From assembly GCA_019659125.1 (NCBI GenBank), contig JAIFVX010000001.1, positions 244,097-308,096 on the forward strand: a DNA stretch of 64,000 nt, written 5' to 3'. The position numbers and the translations under genes are program-made. Numbering within the stretch: position 1 is the stretch's first letter; every line of letters begins with the position of its first letter. Under the pieces are notes generated by a model. The model searched no databases and was not told where the DNA came from. It worked only from the letters and a program-made list of their open reading frames with translations. Source of the DNA: Candidatus Pacearchaeota archaeon (GTDB lineage Archaea; Nanobdellota; Nanobdellia; Pacearchaeales; GW2011-AR1). Positions 57,604-64,000 of the stretch are shown one piece after another.

Positions 57604-59997
57604 ATGAAGCTTGCTGACATCAAGAACTGGTCTCCTGAAATAGAATCAAAGATTACCGAACAATGGAAAAAGGAAGAGAAATTTAATTTTAATCCTAAGA
57701 CGAAGAAGAAGATCTATTCCATTGACACACCGCCCCCTTACATCAACTCTCCCATCCATATCGGCCATGCAGCAACGTATTCCTATATGGACTTCTTTGC
57801 TCGCTATAGAAGGATGAAAGGATATGAAGTTCTTTTCCCGTTAGGGTTAGACAGGAACGGCCTGCCTATCGAGATGGCGGCAGAGAAGAAATTTGATATC
57901 ACTCCCTGGAAAGTTGGCAGGGAAAAGTTCATAGAGTATTGTGAAAAACTCCTGCAAGAAACGTCTGCAGAATCCATAGATAGTTTTGCCAAGCTGGGGA
58001 TCTCATTCAGCTCCTACAAGAAAAGTGATAAAATAGGATCGATCTACCATACAGACGCACCAGAGTATAGGGCATTGACACAGGCAACATTCATCGACCT
58101 CTACAAGAAAGAATTGATCTATGAAGATGCGAGAATTAACAATTGGGATCCTAAACTAAGGACAACCATTGCAGATTCTGAGATAGAATACAAAGACCTG
58201 CCTTCAACCTTTAATGACATTAAATTCAAGGTTAAGGAAACAGGGGAAGAGATTGTTATTGGAACAACAAGGCCTGAACTGATATGTACCTGCGGCATGA
58301 TCATATACAATCCGGAAGACAAGCGTTATCAAAAACTTGAAGGAAAGACTGCAATCACCCCTCTCTTTGGAGAGGAAGTCCCTATTCAGGAGCATCCACT
58401 TGCAAAGATGGACAAAGGAACAGGATTAGTGATGATGTGTTCAGCAGGAGATATCTCAGACATACAATTCTTCAGGGAAATGAATCTCAAGCCACGAATC
58501 GCAATAGAAAAAGATGGTACCATGAATGAATATGCTGGTTTCCTAAAAGGATTGAAAGTAAGAGAAGCTAGAGAAAAAGTCATAGAAGAACTGAAGAAAG
58601 AAAAGCTCCTTGTCAAACAACAAAAAATCACTCATAGTACTCCCGTCTCTGAAAGATCCGGCGCGGAAATAGAGTTTATAGAAATGCCTGAGTTCTATCT
58701 TAAACAGATTGAGTTTAAAGACGATCTAAGATCAACAATAAATAAAATTAATTTCTATCCGCAAGAGTCAAAGAAGATTCTTGATTCATGGGTTGACTCT
58801 GTTTCCATAGACTGGCCAATATCAAGAAGAAGATATTACGCAACGCCCATCCCTCTATGGCATTCTGATAATCTTGTTGCCCTTCCAGCTCCTGGAAAAT
58901 ACCATCAACCTTGGAAAGAAGATGTTCCAAAGGATGCAGAAGTGTTTGAGAATGGTAAGTACATTGGAAAGATTAAAGATTTTAAAGGTAAAAAATGGAA
59001 AGGCGAAGAACGGGTTTTCGACACATGGTTTGACTCTTCCATATCTGAGCTTTTCATGCTTAAGTATAAAGAAGATGGCTCATTCTTCAAAAAAGCATTC
59101 CCTGCCTCTCTGCGACCGCAAGGAAAGGAGATTGTAAGAACATGGCTCTATTACACCATTCTTAGAGGATACTTAGCGACAGAAAAGAAATGCTTTGAAG
59201 ATGTCTGGATACACCAGCATATAACTGATGAAAAAGGAAGAAAAATGTCAAAATCCCTTGGAAATGTCATCGATCCTCAAGAAATATTAAAGGAATATGG
59301 GGCAGAAGCATTTAGATTATGGGCTGCAACGGAAGGAGATCTCGCCAAGCAAGACTTGAGCTGTTCTAAAGAGAAAATAAGAGGGGAATGTAAGACGATA
59401 AACAAGCTCCTGAATATGACTCGATTTGTCACGCAATTCAAAAAGCCCAAAAAACCAAAAACTATAGAAAAAACCGACAAAGTATTTATCGACTTCTTAG
59501 ATTATGAAATTAATCAAGCTCAGTGGCACTTTGACAGATATAGTTTCTGGAAACCAATGTTAACATTCAGAAATTTCTTATGGGAGGTATTTGCGTCCCA
59601 CTACATTGAGTTAATCAAGCCACGAGTATACAATGAAGAAGGAAAATTCAAAAAAGAAGCGTCGGATTCTGCGAAGTATACATTATATGCTCTGCTGGAA
59701 AAATTAACAATGGTTTTATATCCTATTATCCCTCAAGTAACGTCCATTATAGCAGATAAACTAAAGATTTCATTAGATGAATTCCCCATAGTGATTGAGG
59801 AAGAAATAAAAAAGCGTGTAAATGAAATAGATTCTCTAGCCCAAGTCAACGCAATTATGGATTTCAATAGAGAAGTTTGGAAAGCTAAAAAAGATGAAGG
59901 CTTAGGGTTAAGAGATTCTCTAAAAGGCTGGAAAATAGACAACAAGTTTAGATTATTCGAAAAAGATCTCATCGCCTGTCATAATCTGAAGGTATAA
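57604..59997 (+). CDS. valS: Valyl-tRNA synthetase
   Basis: The 797-aa class I enzyme has the HIGH motif H52-I-G-H55 in PPPYINSPIHIGHA, the ARYRRMKGY and LDRNGLPIE segments, the WPISRRRYYATPIPLW signature, the editing domain (TTRPEL), and KMSKS (~548). Features match archaeal ValRS more than IleRS or LeuRS. A CTTTTTAA box is centred ~25 nt before the ATG. The C-terminal coiled coil is short. Confidence 0.92.
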   Translation: MKLADIKNWSPEIESKITEQWKKEEKFNFNPKTKKKIYSIDTPPPYINSPIHIGHAATYSYMDFFARYRRMKGYEVLFPLGLDRNGLPIEMAAEKKFDITPWKVGREKFIEYCEKLLQETSAESIDSFAKLGISFSSYKKSDKIGSIYHTDAPEYRALTQATFIDLYKKELIYEDARINNWDPKLRTTIADSEIEYKDLPSTFNDIKFKVKETGEEIVIGTTRPELICTCGMIIYNPEDKRYQKLEGKTAITPLFGEEVPIQEHPLAKMDKGTGLVMMCSAGDISDIQFFREMNLKPRIAIEKDGTMNEYAGFLKGLKVREAREKVIEELKKEKLLVKQQKITHSTPVSERSGAEIEFIEMPEFYLKQIEFKDDLRSTINKINFYPQESKKILDSWVDSVSIDWPISRRRYYATPIPLWHSDNLVALPAPGKYHQPWKEDVPKDAEVFENGKYIGKIKDFKGKKWKGEERVFDTWFDSSISELFMLKYKEDGSFFKKAFPASLRPQGKEIVRTWLYYTILRGYLATEKKCFEDVWIHQHITDEKGRKMSKSLGNVIDPQEILKEYGAEAFRLWAATEGDLAKQDLSCSKEKIRGECKTINKLLNMTRFVTQFKKPKKPKTIEKTDKVFIDFLDYEINQAQWHFDRYSFWKPMLTFRNFLWEVFASHYIELIKPRVYNEEGKFKKEASDSAKYTLYALLEKLTMVLYPIIPQVTSIIADKLKISLDEFPIVIEEEIKKRVNEIDSLAQVNAIMDFNREVWKAKKDEGLGLRDSLKGWKIDNKFRLFEKDLIACHNLKV

Positions 59998-60000
59998 ATA

Positions 60001-60348
60001 GTGAAAAGCATACAAAAAAACATGTGGATAAGCCAACCGTGGATTATCGGGGGAATAGGTGGAGCGTTAGTAGCATTAGTTCTTGTCTTAACAATCAATA
60101 TGAACATCAAATGGCCTTTTGTTGGAGGGATTGTTGTTCCTTATTGGTTTACCGCATCTGCTGTTGCAAAGCTTCTGGGAGGCCATTACAATATATTGAG
60201 TGGATGGACTCTGCCAGAAGTATATGGAAAAATCACGCCCTTAATAGAAAAGTGCGGTCAAGTGATAGCAGGAACATTAGTGCTTGCAATCTATGTTAGT
60301 ATAGGGACGGCTGTTGGTTGGATTGTTGGATTATTCCTGAGAAAATAA
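60001..60348 (+). CDS. Membrane protein, about three transmembrane segments (115 aa)
   Basis: Starts with GTG 3 nt after the valS stop, so it is co-transcribed with it. Hydrophobic segments about 14-33, 40-60 and 87-112. Function unknown; no motif. Confidence 0.5.
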   Translation: MKSIQKNMWISQPWIIGGIGGALVALVLVLTINMNIKWPFVGGIVVPYWFTASAVAKLLGGHYNILSGWTLPEVYGKITPLIEKCGQVIAGTLVLAIYVSIGTAVGWIVGLFLRK

Positions 60349-60576
60349 TTATTGTCGCCAATTCCTGAGACTTGTGAAGTAATACAAAAGACTTGGAGAT
60401 AATGGTTTACTCATAATATGATCATACGGCAATCTCTCAAGATGGAAAATAGAAACGACAACTCCGGGAGAGATTTCTTTAGCCTCATGGAAGTCGCGAG
60501 GAAGCGAAGTCTCAGAATAGATCCTGCGATGCATGTCATCAGCAGAGTCCAATGCCTCCTGCATCTCTTCTCTCAT
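60349..60576 (-). CDS. Hypothetical protein, 75 aa
   Basis: Not recognised. Acidic/helical N-terminus (MREEMQEALDSADDMHRR) with a C-terminal region of mixed residues (HIMSKPLSPSLLYYF). A TTAATAAA box is centred ~24 nt before the ATG and GAGGTG lies 2 nt before it. Divergent from aRF1, convergent to the flush end of the previous membrane gene. Confidence 0.5.
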   Translation of the reverse strand: MREEMQEALDSADDMHRRIYSETSLPRDFHEAKEISPGVVVSIFHLERLPYDHIMSKPLSPSLLYYFTSLRNWRQ

Positions 60577-60649
60577 TCACCTCTAGAGAAACATGCTTAA
60601 TAAAGATTATTATCCTAAGCTTTATTAACCCTCTCGTGATTCTTTGCAT

Positions 60650-61750
60650 ATGGAAATCGATGACAAGAAAAGGCAAGAACTGGAAGAACTGGTAGCTTTA
60701 CTGAGAGGTATAAAGGGAACTCATACAGAACTAGTCACTGTCTATATCCCTGCAGGAACAAATATTCATCAGGTATCCAATCAGATTTCAGCGGAAAGAT
60801 CTACTGCAGAAAACATAAAGTCAAAGCAGACACGGACAGCAGTAGTTACTGCCTTGGAAACCATTGTAAGGAAACTGAAAGAGTATCGTCAAACTCCCCC
60901 TAATGGTCTCGCACTTTTTTCTGGAAATGTATCCGAAAGAGAAGGCGGTCAGGATGTCAAGATATGGGCCTTTGAGCCTCCAAAACCGTTAGGTATTCGT
61001 CTCTATCGATGCGATAAGGAGTTTGTTATAGATCCATTACAGGAAATGCTTGACGTGGATGAAGTCTATGGTCTCCTGGTGATTGACAGGCAGCAAGCAA
61101 CAATCGGTGTGTTGGAGGGAAAGCAAATTAAGGTCATCAGGACATTAACGTCAGGGATTCCTGGAAAAATACGGGCAGGAGGGCAATCAGCGCAGAGATT
61201 CGCAAGAATCACTGAAGGTCTGGCTGTGGAGTTCTTCAGAAGGGTTGCAGAAGCTATGAAAGAGATATTCTTTGACATGCCAAAGCTGAAAGGGTTCCTT
61301 GTAGGAGGGCCCATACCAACAAAAGAGGATTTCCTTGATGAAGGCAACCTTGTGACAAAACTGAAAGAAAAAGTTATTGCGGTCAAGGATATAGGGTATG
61401 TCGATGAACATGGTCTGGAATTGCTCGTTGAAGCCTCTGAAGAGGATATCATGCAGCAGGAACTGATAAAGGAGAAAAATATTCTTACCAAATTCTTCGA
61501 GACGCTAGGAAAGCATAGGGAGAAAGCAGCCTATGGATTAGAACAGGTCAGGCTTGGTTTACAGAGAGGCGCTGTCGATACATTATTACTCTCAAAGAAG
61601 CTTCCTAAGAAGGAAATGGAAGAGCTGGAGCAAGCAGCAGAAAACATAGGGGCAAAAGTCATCATTATTTCAGTGGAAAACCAAGATGGAGAGCAATTCC
61701 TCAATCTTACCAAGGGAGCAGGAGCTATCCTTCGGTTTGCCCTCCAGTAA
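60650..61750 (+). CDS. prf1: Peptide chain release factor aRF1 (eRF1 family)
   Basis: The 366-aa factor recognises all three stop codons and triggers peptide release. NIKS-type stop recognition motif (TAENIKSKQTR, ~53-63), the GGQ motif in RAGGQSAQRFAR (~177) and a C-terminal domain. ATG at MEIDDKKRQ; a TTTATTAA box is centred ~26.5 nt upstream. Confidence 0.96.
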   Translation: MEIDDKKRQELEELVALLRGIKGTHTELVTVYIPAGTNIHQVSNQISAERSTAENIKSKQTRTAVVTALETIVRKLKEYRQTPPNGLALFSGNVSEREGGQDVKIWAFEPPKPLGIRLYRCDKEFVIDPLQEMLDVDEVYGLLVIDRQQATIGVLEGKQIKVIRTLTSGIPGKIRAGGQSAQRFARITEGLAVEFFRRVAEAMKEIFFDMPKLKGFLVGGPIPTKEDFLDEGNLVTKLKEKVIAVKDIGYVDEHGLELLVEASEEDIMQQELIKEKNILTKFFETLGKHREKAAYGLEQVRLGLQRGAVDTLLLSKKLPKKEMEELEQAAENIGAKVIIISVENQDGEQFLNLTKGAGAILRFALQ

Positions 61751-61797
61751 CAAACCAAAATCAAAGGATTCTAATAGTTCTTCTCCCTAATACCTCT

Positions 61798-62202
61798 ATG
61801 GACGACTCTATTCACTCTTCCAGCAAAAAGCCTCGAGACGGGATGCTAAAAGACCTTGTAGAGATAATCATGGGAAAAATACGGGCAATAGATGCTCAAG
61901 AAGAAGAAACAATCATTCATTTTTCCCTATTCGATCCATCTTATTCCCGTGATAATAGTCCAACACGAGGAGTGAAGGAGCTAAAGCTCCAAGGAAAGGT
62001 CACCACCCTCAAGCCAGGCGATGAAATAAGGGCATATATACTAGCCGGAGACCCTCTTTCCATCCACAATACAGATATCCCATACTTCCGTAAAAGACCA
62101 GTTCGAGAAAGCGAGCCTGCAGTCTATATTGAACGGGGACAAAAAGGACGAAAAGTCTATGGCAACCCTCCAAAAAACACCCCTATAAAGATAGTTGAGT
62201 AA
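61798..62202 (+). CDS. Hypothetical protein, 134 aa, beta-rich (possible OB fold)
   Basis: Not recognised. After a helical N-terminus the pattern GVKELKLQGKVTTLKPGDEIRAYILAGDPL could be a small beta barrel, and the end is Lys/Pro rich with YGNPPKNTPIKIVE. Sits between aRF1 and mcm; function cannot be inferred. Confidence 0.5.
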   Translation: MDDSIHSSSKKPRDGMLKDLVEIIMGKIRAIDAQEEETIIHFSLFDPSYSRDNSPTRGVKELKLQGKVTTLKPGDEIRAYILAGDPLSIHNTDIPYFRKRPVRESEPAVYIERGQKGRKVYGNPPKNTPIKIVE

Positions 62203-62228
62203 GAATTTCTTCTAACCACAATAAACCA

Positions 62229-62234
62229 TATAAA
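62229..62234 (+). promoter_or_regulatory. TATA box of mcm
   Basis: TATAAA in CCATATAAAG, centre 24.5 nt before the ATG at 62256. Confidence 0.5.
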
Positions 62235-62255
62235 GACTTCCTCGCTTCAATCAGT

Positions 62256-64000
62256 ATGCCTGAAAACAAGAAAAAACAGGAAGAGCTGCTTTTGGAGTCT
62301 AAGAAATTCTTTAATTCCTACAAGAATGAAATAGGAGAGTCCTTGAGGTCAGGGGAAAGAGTAGTCAAACTTATGTTCCCCCATCTTCTTGAATTTTCTC
62401 CAGATTTGGCTGAAGCAGTCCTTCAATTCCCTGAAGACACCACAGCTATCTTAGAAACAGCGCTTGAAGAATCGAATCTAGGGAAAAGCCCGAGAATTAG
62501 ATTCCATGAGCTTCCTAAGACCTCAGCAGTCAGAATCAGGGAAATAAGAGCAAAACATCTTGATAGATTCTTAACGATAGAAGGAATTGTCAGACAGGCT
62601 TCTGATGTACGCCCTCAAGTAATAAATGCTCGATTTGAATGCCCGAATTGCGGTGCAATCCTTTCAGTGTTACAGATAGACAAGAAATTCAGGGAACCAT
62701 CAAGATGTTCATGTCAATGGAAAGGTGCTTTCAAATTGCTCTCAAAGGAGATGGTAGACGTTCAAAGACTGATGATTGAAGAATCTCCCGATTCACTTGA
62801 AGGAGGAGAGCAGCCACGGAGAATTTCTGTATTTCTCAAAGAAGACCTTGTAGAGCCAAAAATGGAGGAAAGAACCACCCCTGGAAGCAAAATCAAAGTC
62901 CATGGAGTCCTAAAGGAAGTTCCTGTCCCTCTGCAAACAGGTTCTATCTCAACACGGTTTGACATTGCAGTAGAAGCTAATAACATAATACCTATGGAAG
63001 AGTCATTTGAAAACCTTAATATATCAGATGATGAGATAAAGGATATTCTTGAGCTTGCAGCAGACCCGAATGTATACAAACGTCTTGCCCAAAGCATTGC
63101 TCCGACTGTCTACGGATTTGACAATATTAAGGAAGCAATCCTTCTCGAGCTTCTGGGAGGCGTAAGGAAAACTAAATCTGATGGTGGAAGTACGCGAGGA
63201 GATATTCATATTCTCCTTGTAGGGGATCCTGGAGTAGCAAAATCAGTCATGTTGAAATTTACTTCCACGATTGCTCCCAAGGGAAGGTATGTTTCAGGAA
63301 AAGCAGCAACGTCTGCCGGATTGACAGCCGCAGTTGTCAAGGACGAATTTTTACGAGGATGGTCGCTTGAGGCAGGTGCCATGGTCCTAGCAAATAAGGG
63401 AATGGTCTGCATTGATGAAATAGAGAAGATGACTGAACAGGATAGAAGCGCCATGCATGAAGCCTTAGAGCAACAAACGGTCAGCATCTCGAAGGCAAAC
63501 ATCCATGCAACGTTACGAGCAGAAACGACGGTGCTTGCAGCAGGAAACCCTAAGTTAGGAAGATTTGATCCTTATACCCCTATTCCCCAACAAATTGACA
63601 TCTCCCCCGCATTGTTGAGTAGGTTTGATGTTATCTTTGTCATTAGAGATTTACCGAATAAAGCACAGGATGAGGCAATCGCTTCTCACGTCCTTCAAGA
63701 GCACCAGCAGCCAGGAGAGCAAGAGGCTCTTGTTGATCCAAAGCTCTTGCGGAAGTATATCGCATACGCAAAACAGACCATCAAGCCACGACTAAGTGAT
63801 GAAGCAGTAGAGGAAATAAAGGAATTCTATGTACGTCTAAGGAATCAATCAGTAAATTCAGATTCGGCCATAAAGCCAATACCGATAACAGCCCGACAAC
63901 TAGAAGGGATCATACGACTTTCAGAAGCTCACGCAAAGATACGGTTAAGTAAAGAAGTGAAGAGAGAGGATGCAAAAAAGGCAATTGAGCTATTGAGAAT
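62256..64000 (+). CDS. mcm: MCM replicative helicase (3' truncated by window)
   Basis: Open to the end of the window with no stop. The first 581 residues show the MCM N-terminal domain with a zinc-binding site (CPNCG ~129, CSC ~151), the AAA+ domain with Walker A GDPGVAKS (~323), Walker B in MVCIDEIEKM (~384), sensor/arginine finger LLSRFDVIFV (~454), and the start of the C-terminal wHTH region. Acts as the replicative DNA helicase hexamer. ATG at MPENKKKQEEL follows a good TATA spacing. Confidence 0.96.
   Translation, partial: MPENKKKQEELLLESKKFFNSYKNEIGESLRSGERVVKLMFPHLLEFSPDLAEAVLQFPEDTTAILETALEESNLGKSPRIRFHELPKTSAVRIREIRAKHLDRFLTIEGIVRQASDVRPQVINARFECPNCGAILSVLQIDKKFREPSRCSCQWKGAFKLLSKEMVDVQRLMIEESPDSLEGGEQPRRISVFLKEDLVEPKMEERTTPGSKIKVHGVLKEVPVPLQTGSISTRFDIAVEANNIIPMEESFENLNISDDEIKDILELAADPNVYKRLAQSIAPTVYGFDNIKEAILLELLGGVRKTKSDGGSTRGDIHILLVGDPGVAKSVMLKFTSTIAPKGRYVSGKAATSAGLTAAVVKDEFLRGWSLEAGAMVLANKGMVCIDEIEKMTEQDRSAMHEALEQQTVSISKANIHATLRAETTVLAAGNPKLGRFDPYTPIPQQIDISPALLSRFDVIFVIRDLPNKAQDEAIASHVLQEHQQPGEQEALVDPKLLRKYIAYAKQTIKPRLSDEAVEEIKEFYVRLRNQSVNSDSAIKPIPITARQLEGIIRLSEAHAKIRLSKEVKREDAKKAIELLR

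Noticed and set aside
60418-60600. Plus-strand open frame of 60 codons
   Set aside because: The minus-strand 75-aa gene in the same place has a well-placed TATA box and ribosome-binding site.
1-64000. CRISPR arrays, insertion sequences, integrase or attachment sites
   Set aside because: No regularly spaced repeats, transposase or recombinase genes were seen. The only sizeable exact repeat noticed is the 45-bp pilin pair.

Overview
This is a gene-dense archaeal chromosome segment, probably from a small-genome DPANN lineage (Woesearchaeota/Pacearchaeota/Nanoarchaeota-like). The assignment is an inference from gene content. The information-processing genes are archaeal: RfcL, FEN-1, MCM, family B polymerase, archaeal topoisomerase I, TFS, aRF1, eL15, NAC, Sec61-beta, Trm5, a Cdc48 AAA ATPase and a type II methionine aminopeptidase. 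There are class III prepilins, a tRNA-Ile with an intron next to the anticodon, and TATA boxes whose centre lies about 25 nt before the start codon, so most mRNAs are probably leaderless. Many adjacent or convergent genes overlap by 1-11 nt, and no gene-free stretch exceeds 300 bases. The window has no rRNA, CRISPR array, insertion sequence or prophage.

Layout. 1-6.8 kb: tail of rfcL, an Mn-type superoxide dismutase, an OB-fold SSB coupled to a membrane-anchored DsbA, a HerA-like ATPase, a MaoC-like protein and Trm5. 6.9-10.3 kb: four consecutive secretory/multi-pass membrane proteins, each with its own promoter; three are clear paralogs of unknown function. 10.4-14.3 kb: FEN-1 and a family B DNA polymerase that resembles bacterial Pol II. 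14.3-23.5 kb: mostly uncharacterised genes, with a TrmB-like regulator, a DUF488-like protein, an NSUN-type RNA m5C methyltransferase with a separate PUA protein, a CBS protein, a glycosylatable surface protein and Map. 23.5-29.2 kb: Cdc48 with a zinc-ribbon/AbrB regulator, an MFS transporter and a zinc-ribbon/Hsp20-like protein. 29.3-30.3 kb: an AT-rich operon pairing a ribbon-helix-helix protein with a zinc-ribbon/VRR-NUC-like nuclease, preceded by a palindromic operator. 30.4-37.3 kb: three tRNAs, VKOR, signal peptidase, TFS, a Toprim protein, a phosphoesterase and topoisomerase I.

37.3-49.2 kb: a large type IV pilus locus. It has two prepilins on the minus strand. On the plus strand are a membrane wHTH protein, a GspE-type ATPase, two TadC/GspF membrane proteins, a FlaH/KaiC-like ATPase, three surface or pseudopilin proteins (one with a vWA-like region) and two near-duplicate major pilins. 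A gene fusing a HEPN-like domain to a DsbA-like thioredoxin fold lies between the two pilins. 49.3-64 kb: eL15, MetRS with a separate tRNA-binding subunit, MinD, an M3 oligopeptidase, NAC, a Nudix hydrolase, Sec61-beta, endonuclease III without its Fe-S cysteines, ValRS, aRF1 and MCM (cut by the window end).

The genes fall into three functional groups. One is replication, repair and translation. One is envelope biogenesis: signal peptidase, Sec61-beta, DsbA plus VKOR as an extracytoplasmic disulfide pathway, and pili. The third is a scatter of small accessory genes. The best candidates for undescribed systems are the HEPN-DsbA fusion, the RHH/VRR-NUC operon and the four-gene membrane-protein array.
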